From Musa acuminata AAA Group (Eukaryota > Streptophyta > Magnoliopsida > Zingiberales > Musaceae), in NCBI RefSeq assembly GCF_036884655.1, contig NC_088335.1:49686001-49750000 (forward strand): a DNA stretch of 64,000 nucleotides, read 5' to 3'. Positions within the stretch are counted from its first letter, which is position 1. Every line of letters begins with the position of its first letter. Below the pieces are notes generated by a model. It searched no databases. It was not told the DNA's origin and was given only the letters and a program-made list of their open reading frames with translations. Shown piece after piece: positions 34,583-48,500 of the stretch. The position numbers were made by a program, and so were the translations under genes.

Positions 34583-34650
34583 ATATGATGGGGAGGACAG
34601 AGGAGAATATAAATATGATGGGGAGGACAGAGGAGAATATATAGGGGTGG
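34583..34650 (-). promoter_or_regulatory. Candidate core promoter with TATA box and 29-bp direct repeat
   Basis: On the minus strand CACCCCTATATATTCTCC contains a TATA box (plus-strand 34638-34643). The 29-bp block AAATATGATGGGGAGGACAG... occurs twice in tandem just downstream of it in transcription order (about 34583 and 34612). It lies upstream of the outermost leader unit, as expected for the original promoter. No equivalent TATA box was seen in front of the two inner units. Confidence 0.45.
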
Positions 34651-34659
34651 AGTGTCTAG

Positions 34660-35890
34660 TATCATAGGTCGGTGAGAGGGACGCCCGGGTTGCTAGAAAC
34701 GATCCGTTAACAGATACGATCTCCGCCGTCTCCCTAACGACATAATGAACACGGAATCACCATCAGGCAACGTGGCGTAACGACATCGCCATGAATTGAC
34801 CGCATTACCCTCTACAGTGACATTTAATATACGAGATGCCTTCAGTACCATTCGCGCCAGTATGGGCACGTGCTACCGCTACAAAAAAAATAATAACAAT
34901 CGTCACATTCCAATTGTACGGATATTTATATCGATAATTCAGGGCATCATTTATCTTTAAATATATATTATTTAAATTAATAAAAATATATTTTTTTAAA
35001 AAATTCACGAATGCATGACATTTGAAATCGTAGGAAGCGGTCAATCCCCAAAGTAGTATAAAAACTACCCTTAAATAGATGCCAAAAGAGATGTCTCTAT
35101 ACATTAACTCAGTCATACAGTTTACATTGCTGTTTTCTTCTTTTTGCTAACTTAAGCATTGAAGGGATCGCGTCAGACAACTTCTAGTGTCGCATTGTCA
35201 AGCAGGATCCTAGTCTGTCTATCCGGTCATCTCGAATCGAGTCACTAACAAAATGACTTCCAACCGAACAACCTGTGTGGTCTCACCTCATCAAGTCTCC
35301 CACGTCAACCTGGATGAGCCTGTAGCGATTGCTCGGTGTAAACCAATCCATCCCGTGTGTTCTCATTGGCACGGTGTTCCGCTACCAGTTAGCGATTGCT
35401 CGTCTGTTCTTCGTATGATACTATTGCCTCTTTGATTTGATGGTGAAGACATGCAATCTACATTCCTTCAGCTTTTAGGTACAACCGCCCCGGCTTGCTA
35501 CCCTGTGCTCCAGGTGTACACCTACTGTTTCCTACTGTTTAACATGATTGGGGCCAGATGATTATTTCGGCAATCCCACACGATGTCATTTCCGCTTGCA
35601 AACTGGCAAACCGATACTGTGCTTCGCAACTACGGCGTACCCCAGTTGAAAATACATATATGTAAAGCTAAAAAACAACCAAGGATAACAAGAGGAATCA
35701 CACAATATTAATGGTATGATAACCAAACATTTGAGTAGATTTCAGAGTTTCATGAACATCATACAAATGAAATCATTTAACTCCATGAGACAGAATATAC
35801 AAGAAATTATCTCACTGAAGGAAAGTTACCCAAACTTTCCCACAAATTTACAGAGTACATTCAACATGATACAGATCCGACTGTACAAAT
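34660..35890. other. Intergenic, nothing recognised
   Basis: Separates the leader cluster from the 3' end of the TTI1 homologue, which points toward it on the same strand. A GC-richer segment at about 35150-35660 has the phrase CTACTGTTT repeated (35523-35540) but no family match. The part next to 35890 should include the TTI1 3' untranslated region. Confidence 0.4.
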
Positions 35891-35894
35891 GTTA

Positions 35895-36530
35895 TCATAA
35901 AAGAACTTCTGATTCCATCTTTCTAAATACTACCTCCACGGATGAAGGATCTATATCAAGGCCTAAATCTTCTCCTGCATAATTCACAAACAAATATTCC
36001 TTTTTGGATGATGCGGCAGGAAGCAGCTCAGAAATCCCAGCCAGATCTCGGCATGGTGGAAGGATAACATCCCTTCTATTCAGGGAATAGTAGACGTCGG
36101 CAAGCAGAAGCCAGGTAAGGTCTGAATCAATGCAAGCAAGTCCTGATAATGCCCTTAGAGATGCATCTTTGAGACCTGCCATGCTACTGCAAGCAATACC
36201 TACGACAATACCACTAACTTTCTTCAGGACTGTCTGCAATGCTGAACTAGTCCTCTTGTCTGAACATATCAAGGTAATCATGTCCAATACTGCTGTCTGG
36301 ATTTTTTGGCTGGAGACTTCAGCCATAGGTTCTTCTGAAGTTATAGAATTACTTCGGTAAGGGAGAAGAATTCTTTCCTCATTTGATAGCATTGGTTTCC
36401 TTCGAAATGTGGATGAAGTAAGCAACTTCCATATAGTATGCCCATCATTCTGAAACCGGCGAACAAAAAAGTCCCCGCCACCAATTTGAACTGCTTTATG
36501 CAGCATATTCAAGCATTTTCTGATCACAAC
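35895..36530 (-). CDS. TTI1: TTI1 exon 16 and stop
   Basis: 212 codons including the stop, [20 protein letters not shown] to [10 protein letters not shown]. Contains [20 protein letters not shown] and [13 protein letters not shown], features I associate with the conserved C-terminal region of TTI1. Confidence 0.9.
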   Translation of the reverse strand, partial: VVIRKCLNMLHKAVQIGGGDFFVRRFQNDGHTIWKLLTSSTFRRKPMLSNEERILLPYRSNSITSEEPMAEVSSQKIQTAVLDMITLICSDKRTSSALQTVLKKVSGIVVGIACSSMAGLKDASLRALSGLACIDSDLTWLLLADVYYSLNRRDVILPPCRDLAGISELLPAASSKKEYLFVNYAGEDLGLDIDPSSVEVVFRKMESEVLL

Positions 36531-39500
36531 CTGAAAAAGAATAAAAGAAAAATCAAAGCTGTATCTAATGCAGCCACATGCCAAGGCTTTTCAACTGGGA
36601 ATACAGCATAATTCCTTCAACTGGGAATACAGCATAAATCCTTTAACTGGGAATACAGCAAGGTAGAAACATCACTGCATAATCAGAAGACAAAATATTA
36701 AAAGTCCTTTAATGGCTAAATACAGCAAGTTAGAAGCATCAGAAGACAATATTTGAACCCTAATAGCATAAATCATTTAATGGTTACTAAAAGTCCAAAA
36801 TAACATGGAGCCACATTGTCACGAACGGTCGTCGCACACTCGCAACAATTCCGTTCAACGAACCGTTCGTCGCTCACACCTACATGTACAGCTGCTTGCC
36901 AGCATGTTTTCTCTTGATTTTGGGTCATTTTACTTGTAAAAATGTAAGTTCGAACAAGCTGTAGCATTACAAAGCGACTGCTCACCAAACCGAGCAAAAC
37001 AGCCCAAAACAGCTACGTTTTCATGTGCCGCGGACTGATTTCTGGAATCTGCCTCCGCTCACCAAAACGTTAGCCATCTCAGCCCCTTGGAACCCCCCGG
37101 GTGGCACAGGGCTGGATGGGGCTTCGGTATAGTACCAGGCGTTGAACACTCATTCGCAAGTTCGCACGTTACCTTGACGGGAACTTGTTGTCGCGCCCGG
37201 GACTCGGTGAGCAGCTATTTGTGGGCTTGCAACTGTTCGTTCAACCTTCTAAAGCCCTAGTTTTCCCCCTCTCCCTCTTTTCTCTTGTGCACGCAAGGTG
37301 CTCGCTGAATTGCTTGTAAAGTTTCCCCTCTTTTCGCGAGACGTCGGGACTTGTCCGTTGCTCGTTCTTTCGAACTAATCAACTTTCTCTTTTACAGGTC
37401 CTTCGGGACCTGCGAGAGGTTGCAAGTGGGCTGATCTTTGCAGAGCAATATCGCAAGGGCAAAGCGCGACTTAGGCAACGCAAGCTAAGTTCACGGCTTG
37501 GCCACAAGGGTGCCTCACGCCTTAGGCAATTCCAGCTAAGGCCGTGACAACATGTCAAGGCTTTTCAACTTGGAAGTACCAACGCTCCATATTCATTTCT
37601 GTATCAAATGCTCCAACACCACTGCATAAGACACATACACAATACACATTGGCATGGCCTCTCAGTAGCCCAAATATTTTTATTTTTTATTTTTTTGCAA
37701 TTGGGCAAAGTTTCAAAACCAAATCAACACCTTCTGACACCAAACTTTCAGAACAACCATTTAATTTCTTAACCATTTAACTCTCTCATTACATAAGCCC
37801 TAAAGCTCCAAACCCCCCTATTGTCCTATATGCATAACCATACATAATCCACTAAAACATCAAACAAAATATGGTGTTATTGGAGCTGTCAAGCATTAAC
37901 AAGTGTTATAACTTCATTATCAAATAAAGCAAGAAGGATTACATAAAATGTGTATCTCTACACTCAAGACTAGTATGTCTTTGATCCTATGGTACTTGAG
38001 CTCATTGTTAAATATTATCATCATTCTCCTCTATGTCTTTTCTTTTTTAATTTCTTATCAACCACTCCATTCCCAATCCCCTTTAGCCCTTTGTAGGTTG
38101 TCCTACATTTAGATGGTACTTTGAAAGTTTCAAATGAAAGCAACAGGCACCAAGAAAAGTTTAGCAAACTGCAACATATAGGTCCGTTACACGATGCTTG
38201 TGATGACATTCTCTTCTTGTCTTGATCTAGGAATGATGTTGTGGACCAACATTAACCAATCATCAGGCCTCTCCTCCAGCCAGAAAATGGTTACAACATA
38301 TGGTACATAAACTAACTACATCTAAAATAACAGGATTTCGAATGTGATACCAGTTGGTTAGTATTCGTGTCACAAGTTTTAAAATGGCAAGTCAACTATG
38401 CAATATAGGTTACATATTCCAAGATGCCAAATATAGTCAAAATAATAAGATCTAGAAGATTCCTATGCGTCCACTCATCCAAAAGTCCATTTTTCAGCTA
38501 GGTCGGTCAACAAAAGATTGATAAGACATGTGAAATATATATGAAGCTTCAGCATAAATCAGACAATCAAGCAAAGTACGATGTAGCAGAATAGACTAAA
38601 TGTTAACGGAAAAAAGACCAAAGAGATATACTAAATTAGCAAAAAAAAATCTATCATACCACTGAAACCTTATTTTTAAGGCAAAGAATCAAATAAGGCC
38701 AGATTATGTTCATTGCTGGAAGCACTCTGTTCTCGTCAGCTTCGTCATCTGCAGCCTCCATCCCATCTTTCAGATCATTTAGTGATAGCAACTGAACTGC
38801 TTCCCAGATTGCTGCTTTGGTTTGTTTCTCGTGCTTATAAGCTTCCTCCACTTTTGCAAGAGATACAGAAACATCCTACAAAAAAAATGCCTTACTCTGA
38901 AGTACAAACAACTGAAATCTAAGGAGAATAACAAGAAAGATTTTGTTTTACTATTTTCCAATAAGATATTTACCACTCAAGCCCCTAACAAAAGTATACA
39001 TCTAATTATTTTATTTAGTTGAACAAAGAAAACATATTATGCAATGGTTCAAAACCAACACACAATTGTCAAACATAACCAATAATAATATGGAGAAGAG
39101 GGTTCATGTTTCCTACCATACCAACTGATTTTGGCACAGAAACCAAGACTTCGAATAACATTTGCTTTGTTGCAACAGTCTAACCAGTAACACCTTTTTA
39201 GGGCAGCAATTTACAGGAAGAATCTGCTAAACTGATAGTCCTAAATGACTTGCTTAAAAGTAATGAGACAACGGACTGAGACCTTGGGAATAAATGTGAA
39301 ATTTTGTTCTCTGAAAAATACAACATTATTCCAGAAAGAGAAAAGGAGTGTTGAGAAAAAGACAAACCAACAAGAAGTTGCAGTCTATTTACTTTGATCA
39401 TACTACTTAAAATTATGATGCAGGTTGTTGATCTGTTTTGCAACACTGTATTTTCCAGATTGCCATCATACATGACGAGATAAACAAGTTAAAAATCGAA

Positions 39501-42500
39501 TCTCAAAGTTTTATTCGGCTTTATAAATAGAGAACACCTAAGCAAAAATAGAATTCATATGATATATTACACTTCAAATCCATTCAAAAAAGGCTTAAAT
39601 CAACAAAAATTAAGAACCAAGTTTTCATGTCTCTTACCTTTTTTGGGAAAAAAAACATTTAGTTAAATGATGTGAAAAGATCAAGACGTCTTACCCCAAC
39701 TTACTAAGTGAACACGACCGAAAAGCAACAGAACTACCAGGAACTAATCCAAAAAAGTCAACATTATCCCTACCCCCACATACCAAAAACCAAGCAGCAT
39801 GGCCCATGCTTGGATTGTACCCATGATCCAAATTATCCTACACCAAGGAAATTATGACAAACTGAAATCATACTCAGAACAGTTCATTTTCCCAATTAAA
39901 CCATATAACAACATTCAGAACATGTTCTGACTTTTCATGGTTGCTACCCCAATAAAAGTGGCACTTCTAGAAACTGAAAGCCACAATGAAACACATGATT
40001 TAGGGAAATAATACAGTAACACCTCCAAATGGTCAACATCTTAAAACCCTTGACAAGCATATAGTTATATAAAGAACAAAGAGACGGTAAATGCAAGCCT
40101 TTCACTTAGCAAAACAATGGCGTCCCTGTTACAATAATCCAGAACAAGTCACAGAATAAACAACTATCATAGCAGAGCCAAATGAACTTTCTTCAAAAAT
40201 AAACATCTAAAATAACAGATCCAAATGAAAATAAAGCTTTAAAAAACCTTCATTTGGACCTACATAATAAAAAATCTGCATGGCAATGTACCTGTTCCTA
40301 TTGCTTAAATAATTTCTAGTTTGTAATCATTGGATTTTACGGAAACATAGACTTCAAAATTTGTCCAACTTTATAACCTTGCAAATGACAAGCAAACTAC
40401 ATTATGTAGCCAGTAATCATTCTATCCATCATTAATAGCTTGTCATTTGAAAGAAGATCCATTTGCGAAATACACTCCATGAAAAGCAACAAGCGTATGA
40501 ATGTTAGTAAAAAATTTTGAATTCACAGACTAAGCACAAGGCACTTGTACCAAAAAATTATCTAATGAATAAGGTATCTGATAGGTACATAAAGGTAAGC
40601 CATCTACCCAAGTATCCTTACGTCAAAAAATTTCAGAAATCCAAGTTGCGGTATATGAATAAGTAATCAATTAATTTTCCACTAAAATTACATAGCCCCA
40701 TTAGTATGAAAATACTGCTATCAAACAAAGAAATGCTAAACAAACGAAAAGGGTCATCAACATGAAAAGGTATCCTACTTGTGAAGCAACATGTGCTGTC
40801 CTTTGTTCTTTACTTATTTTCAATCCAGATTTTTTTTTCTTTTAAGTCACTTGTAAGGTTTCACTTTAAACACAGGTAACTAAGAGGTTTCCTCACATCA
40901 CAATAAATACTGAAATGGCTGAGCTTAACTTGTGTTTTCCCTTTATATAGTAGAAACTTAAATTGAGAAAGACTAAATTTAATTCTCTCTGACTGAAAGA
41001 AAGAACTGCAAAATTGACCCTTCCCAGACCTGCATTAATGGGTGCCTGTGCATTGAGCTGCCTTCTGACAATTAAACACCAAACAGTATTCGCAACAGCA
41101 GAATGAGAATTTGAAAGAGATTCATTTGGCCAAAACTGTTTTATCAAGAAACATATCAAGCAAGTACCTCAATAATGTCCAGAGACACCAGACAAGCTGA
41201 TTCTTTCTGTGAAGAAACAAGTGGTGATGCAGCTTTTAAGCATGATCCAACAAGAGATCCAACAATTCTTCTGTATCTTTTCATCTCATTAAACTTAAAC
41301 AATAATTCCTCCCAATATTCCAAGTGAAGACTAACATCATCAAAATTGACAGATCCAATTTCTGGTTGTCAAATTAGAACAAAAAGGCAATGGGAAATTA
41401 TTCCAAATAGCACTTGCATTGAACAAAGAGAACCTTGAAAGACTACATAAAATATTCAAACACTAGATTAAAAAAATCATAATAACAATACCAATTGAAA
41501 CAAAGAAATGAGAAAAAAATAGCACCGGAAGTCTGCTAAACCACAGAAGATAACTATTTAATCTGTCTCCACTTTCACATCTTCAAAGAGAACTAATTCT
41601 TTGTTTTTAGAAATGTGTTCTTTCACTGGGAGAGTGTATAAAATTTTATGATCAAAGTGCTTAGTTTGTTAGTAAAATATGGCAATCACATGTGAAAGCA
41701 ACTAAACTTCTACACTCTTAGTCATATTTCATCATGATATCCGATATACTAAATAGTGCAATTTGATATATGAGATATCTGTCTAAGCGAAGATCACAGT
41801 AATGTAGGAATTTTTAGTACAATTTTACAAATAAAAGCAATATACAGTAAAATCATTGCCGAAACTCAAAGAAATATCGAACTTTGTTCTGTTAGATACA
41901 ACTTAGGAGTAACTAAATGCAAAAAACAACTCTTTCAATTCTTTATTTTATGAATTTCTTAAATTAATACTCACAAAATTCAATGAAACATAATTTGGCA
42001 GATTTCATGGTCATGTGCCAATCATTCAACAGTACTAATGAAAGCTGAAACAGAAGACCAGAATCCTTATAGTACAAATCAGAATTACCTAAAGCCTGGG
42101 ATTCGGTACACATGGAGAAGGAGCTTCTAGCCACATGATTCTCATTAATCCATTTTTGCATCATAAGAATCTTGGAGCTGATGTGTGCACTAAATATTTC
42201 TGCCTGATCTGGCAAAGAAGATGCTTCAGTTTGTGATGCCTTTGCAATTTCACCCACAGCCTAGACACAAGAATATTAACAAGCAGCAAGCTCAAAATAC
42301 AAATAAGAAAATCTGATTGTAACATCTTCAAACTTTAGGATTAAGATGAAATAATAGAACAAGATAAAACAAGAAAGAAGAATATAATAATAGAACAAGA
42401 TAAAACAAAAAAGATTTTTTTTTCTCCAAGCAAAAGAGATTTATATTCATTATATTAAACATAAAACAAAAAGGAAACATAACTCTGATACAAGAAGAGT

Positions 42501-45500
42501 TAACCACAATTCTAAATACTTTGGAATGCCAACCATAATTCTTCTTGATATAACAAGGGATAGAATGATATACATTATACAGGTCCAATAAATTTTAGTG
42601 CCATACTGGTCAAATAATAAAAGAAAAATCTTTTTTTTTGTACTTGTCAAAGCTGATCAAATGAAAAAATTGGACAAAAACAAAAAGGGGGAAGAGGAAA
42701 AAAAGGAGGTGCCTCTGCCAGCTCCTTTTTTCCAATTCTCATTGCCACAATGGGAAAAGGATGATTCAAGGTCTTCCTTTGTCCTTTATCTTTTTCTTCT
42801 TTTTTTCACCACCTTAGAGGAGGTCAGTCGCAGGGAGCAAAAACTCATGGAAGTCTTGGGCTATTTTCTGGCTGAAGCCAGTTCAGACAATTAAACAGTC
42901 CAGCCTGTGGTCAGTCTAGGACCAAAGCAGCCTAGTGTAGTAATGTAGATCCTAATTTAGACTAAATTAGCAACAACCTGGAAGGTTTGTTTTGTACTGG
43001 ATCAGTAGGGGAAAATCCAAAATCAGTCCTTACTCAACCGGCATATATTGTCCATATTGAGTAGCATGCCACAAAATTTTTAACCTTGATATGGACATAT
43101 ATAAAAAAGACCTAGAAATTGCATAAGGTCAGCTGAGTCAGGATATTAGTCAGCACATAGGACAATATTGAGGCATAGGGGAAGACCAACAAAGAATTGC
43201 TTAGACATTAAAGCAACATAGTAACATCCTTTGAGTAATGGTTGCCATCACAAGGCATAAGGACATGCAAACACAATGGCATGACATGGCCAGGCAATGA
43301 TTGTTAGCACACATGATATGTTAATTTAATCCAAAGCAGGGGTTTAACTAGGTGCCCGGGCACTCGCCTAGGCACTCGGGGGAGGCGAGGCGAGGTGAGG
43401 CTTGAGCACCTTACACTATGATCAGGCGACGCACTTAAGTGAAGTGCCGCTTGGGAGCTCGCTTGAGTCTCATAGGATTTTACCCGAGGATAATATTCAA
43501 TATATTAGAGATGATGATGAAGAAGATTATTTAGAAAGTGTTAATTCTAGTGGGAAAAGAGTATAAGACAAAAAAAGGAAAAGAAGTCATGATTATTAAT
43601 AAGGGTAAAAAGGGACCAACGGACTTGTATATGTATCAAGGATCACAACAGAAATAAGGTCAACAAAGAGCAAAATTAAGACAAACAAATATAAGTAATG
43701 CCTGTGATAAGAAAATAAAGGGAAGAATGACTCAACACATTGCTCGCTTCTTCCATCAAGCTGGCCTTCCCCTTGGTGCTTATCGTTTGGACTATTTTAA
43801 AGAGATGATTGAAGTTCTTGAAAGATATAATGGGGGATTAAAACCTACAAGTTATTATGAATTACGAGTTCCATTACTAAAAAAATAGTTGGATTATACA
43901 AATGACTTGTTATGGGTAAAGCTCTATTATGCCAGATCCTCGGACCGACAGAGCACATACGAGTATAATTAATTTTATTATCAATTGTTCTTTAGGAACC
44001 ATATTTGTGAAGTCAATAGATGCATCATCTTTTATGAAATATGAAAAAATGATATGAGTTACTTGACAAGTTTATGAAAGAAATTAGTGAACAAAATATT
44101 ATTTAAGTTATAATCGACAATGGAAGCAACTATGTGTTAGTTGATACGATTTATCTTTTTATTTTTTTAATCTTTTAATTATTTTATGTCTCTAATTTGA
44201 GTGGTAGGCAGTAATGTTGGCGTGGTGAGCGATTACACTACAGCGCTGTGAACTATTCTTGCTTATATTTTTCTACCAAAAACACATAAAACCAAGGCAA
44301 AACATACTGCTAAGCATTTATACAAGCATGCAAAAGCGACAAACGATTTGTTGAGCGAAGATGTTGTAGGTGCGCGACGACCGTTCGTGATAGGTTGGAA
44401 CTCCATATTGTGCCTCCTCCGCTCGTGGAGTATAGCCAACTTCTCACTCGTCTTGTTCGCTGTCGCGCTCCTCCTGAGTAGCTCCAACAGCATGAGAGCG
44501 AGTTTGCATTTGCAACCCACCTACGGATGCTTAGGGCAATGGTCTGACTTGCCCTATTTTGCTTGATTCACCATGATGCTTCGCCATGGTGAGATTATGA
44601 AACTTCGCTGTTTGCTCGAATTACAAACCCGCTCTGATACCACAATGTCATGAACTTAGCTGAAATTATTTAAGTCGTTCCGCACCGTTATGGCAAAGTC
44701 ACAGACTTAGCTGGAGTTGCTTAAGATGTGAAGCACCCTTAGGCGATCCTATCTAAGTTATGAAACACCCTTGTGTTATGCATCCGCAAAAGATCAACCT
44801 ATTTGCAACCTCGCTCAGGTCCCATAGGACCTGTAAAAAGAGCAAGTTAATTAGTTAAAAAGTGAGTGATGGACAAGTCCCGATGTCTCACGAAGAGGTC
44901 AGCTTTACAAGCAATTCATCAAACACTTAGTATATAAGAGAGAAAAGAGAGGAAGGAGAAAACAAGGACTTTAGAAGACAAAACAAACAATCGCAAGTCC
45001 ACAAACGACTACTTACCAGGTGTCGGGCGTAATGGCAAGTTCCTGTCAAGTTAACGTGTGAACTTGTATAAACTGATCAACACCCAACACTACCTCGAAG
45101 CCCCATCCACCCTTGTACCACCCAGGGGGTTCCAAGGGTTTGAGCTGGATGACGTTTCACGTCGCACTATGTTATGCAGAAAATAGGTTGTGACACGCGA
45201 AAACGAAGCCATTTTGGGGCAGTTTTGCCCGACGTGGTGAGCGGTTGCACTACAGCACTGCGAAGATGTTACGGGACATGTTACGATGAAAGGTTCGTTG
45301 AGCGAAGATGTTACGGAACCGCGATGACTGTTCATGATAGCACACAAAAGCGATGAATGGTTCGTTGAGCGAAGATGTTACGGGACCGCGATGACTGTTC
45401 ATGATAGCACAGCAACCCCCATGCTGATGGGGGCTGTTGTACAATATCTCCCCTTTTCATGCTTCCCCACGGCAACCCCCTTCTAGTAAACAATACGTCC

Positions 45501-48500
45501 CCCTCCCCTTTCTTCTATCTTGCCTCCTCTTTATCATTGTTACTAGATTCTTTACTCTCCCAGTAGTGCAACCTCCCTCACCAAATGCCTCCTTTATGTC
45601 GGTGATCTCCTCCTTTCCTTACAATCTTCCCCAATCTCAATAACCATCCCCCTTCTCTTTCACGCTAGTCTCCCCTCAGTCTTAGCCTATCTCACGCTTG
45701 ACTGCTTGCCCTCAACTAATCGCCCTCCACTTTCCTCCCCCTTTCATCTTATTACCACTCCCGATAGCATGCAGTCTCTCCGCCCCCACCACACACCTAA
45801 CAATCTATTCTCGGTCCCCATCATTTGTGATAGCAACCCTCCCCGACATAGCCTCCTCTTTGTGGTAGCATGTTCCCTTTTGACTTTGTTGCCTTTGGAC
45901 TTAGCCGAACTCCATTGCTCTTTTCCGCCATTGCTTCTCACCTCTCCATCACCTTTGCAACCCACCGGTATCCCTCACCAAAATTCATTGTACCACGATG
46001 TACCGCCCGATATGGGCGGTACGTACCAATCCGATAAGGGATTGGTATGGGCAATACATATTAGTTTGTCGGTATGTCCCACCGTACCATGTGTCAGTAT
46101 GTTGGTATGTATCGTACTGACGACTGATCGGTACACCAATAAAGCGAATCATGTCCCTCGCTCTTGATTTTTTTCTTGTCATTAATTCTTACTAACAGTA
46201 GTTGAGTCTTAGTCATAATAGTTATAAAGTTATAACATTGCTTTCACGCAAATTTAAAATTTCTTAATGGTATGACCGTAATATTCTTTTTCTCCTAACA
46301 ATTATGGGATTCCCTCTACCTTCTAATTCCTCAAAGATCCTTATTTTTGACCCCCTCATGGAGTATGAGGTTTACTAAAATGATAAAAGCACACTCACAT
46401 AAGCATCAGATTTGTACAGCTAGCTGAGATGTAAAAGGCCCCATGCTTGCATCAAGTGGTATGAAGCATCTATTCCACCTTGCATCAAGTGGTGTCATTG
46501 TCAACAGTCTTACAATCAAGTGGTATTAGAGCAACCAATCAGCTTTGGTTCACTGGATATTATATATATATATATACACATATATATATAAGTGTGTGTG
46601 TGTGTGTGTGTCTTTGTGCGCATATACTATACACTATACACAGAGAGAGGAATAAGACTTCTAAGCATGTTTACAAAATTGCCCGTATGAATGTATGTTG
46701 GACTTTTGATCTATTATGATGTGAATAATATCCTTGATAGATTGCAAATAGGTTTATGGTATTTTGTGGATGATCTATTATGTTGGACTTTTGCCAAGGA
46801 TGCATATTTTTATCATGTGTTCATTTATCATATCTGTTTTTCATTTGATATCATTAACATGGAACACTTTAGTGTAAAAGCATGAGCTGTCCACAGCATA
46901 CTGGCGTGTTATCTGAATATGTTTGTACCCAAGGTTTGTAATTTTGTACCGTATCGGAGTTTCAAGCTCAGTTTGGTACGGTACGGTATAAGTATACCGA
47001 GCGATACATTTCGGTATACCGCTTGGTATATATTAAAAAAAAAAACGATAGCTCTACCCGCGTGAGGAGCCGCATGAAAAAAAAAGGGTCACTCGATTTC
47101 CCCGCGCAAATAAAAACGAAAAAGGCAAGGCGATGTCGCTCGGTTTCCCCGCGCAAAAAAAAAAGAAAGGCATCGCCTCGCTCGATTTCTTTTGTTGGGG
47201 AGAAGAAATCGCTTCTCCCCGCGACGTCGTAGAGGCTCTGTCACCATGTTGGATCTCCAAGTTTTCTTCTTTCTTCTCCCTCTTCTTTCTTCTCCATCAC
47301 CGACCTCTTTTTCTCCCTTTCTTTCTTCTCTGTCACCGATCGATGCTACTGCCCGATAACGGACGGTCCGTGTATCGGCCTGCTGTTGGACCGATAGTAC
47401 CGCCCGGTACGGGCGGTATTATTTGAAATTAAAATATTTATTTGTACCTATATACACCTAAAATCTTTACACCTCCCAAAATGTTGACATCAGCTTTATG
47501 CAGATTGAAATTTTTTTTGTAAAGCAGGATATAATCATATATGTTTATGTCAAAGATACATATACATATCAAATGAATTCCATCATCAGATAAGAACAAG
47601 GATATGTGACAGCAAGATGCTGTAGAAACTAGTCTAAAATAAATCAGGGCACAATTCATGTAACATGGTCACTCATTAGTGAAACCTAGAACTTAATTCA
47701 ATGTCCATGTGTAGAAGAGCTGAAATTCAAAAAGATAAAAAAATGAAGACTGGAAAAGAAATGTTTTTACCTTTAGAAAAGGAATAGTTAAATTTGGGTG
47801 TTGATGCCTACCAAGGACCTCTAACTCTGAGGATACAGCTCGCATCTGTGGCAATTGACCAAACCAATTTAGAGGAAAAAAAGAGTATTGGCAGTAAATG
47901 ATAAATAAATTGATTTTTCAAATTACCCATCTTATATATAATTTTAAGAAGTAGAGACACCATTATAAAACCCCAGCAGTAAATCAAAGGAAAGAATGAA
48001 ACAAAATAAATCAGCAGATATCAAGCAAATAAATCCATCCATGCAGTAGAAAACAGATGAGAACAAATTGCTAAACACGCATGAGAAAAGTTCAAACATA
48101 TACACCAAATTTTAGAATGTGCAATCTCCAGATTGCATCTGATAGAAAGTTACTGCACTATTAATCTCTTTAAACCAAGATTCTTGTATCCACATTTTGC
48201 TGTAAAATCCTTGATTACCACACAAGTACAACAATCCACAAGTACAAAAACAAGCCATAATATTCCAACTATTTGGGGTTGGCTTGATATTTTCCGAAGC
48301 AATTGTAGTCTAACCATGCTGATTTAAGGTATTGTATCAATGGTATTGTCTTAATCAATAAGTTCACCACATGGTCAACCACATCTGAGAATACAGTAAT
48401 GCTGCTGTATTTACACTTGAAGTTTGTAACATCAAGGAATCAACAACAAATACTTGAGATTCCCAAAGTTCCAAGTATACACCAGTGTAAAGTATATGAT

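Larger units (their letters stand above)
42261..47770 (-). other. TTI1 intron 12 (5.5 kb, transposon-rich)
   Basis: Holds a hAT remnant (43.34-44.2 kb), a deleted chromovirus (44.2-45.4 kb), a C/T-rich unassigned stretch (45.43-45.97 kb) whose open frames look random, hAT-end-like sequence (about 45.99-46.15 kb), a microsatellite (46.56 kb) and a small hAT-like element (46.93-47.44 kb). The 42.26-43.33 kb part has no recognised feature. Confidence 0.6.

Noticed and set aside
42598..42894. 98-residue plus-strand frame with a Lys/Glu-rich stretch
   Set aside because: It comes from A-rich and T-rich low-complexity intron sequence antisense to TTI1. No start context or homologue is recognised.
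45437..46167. Frames rich in Pro, Ser and Leu in intron 12
   Set aside because: The region is C/T-rich and lies inside a TTI1 intron. The frames lack domains and run into hAT-end-like sequence.
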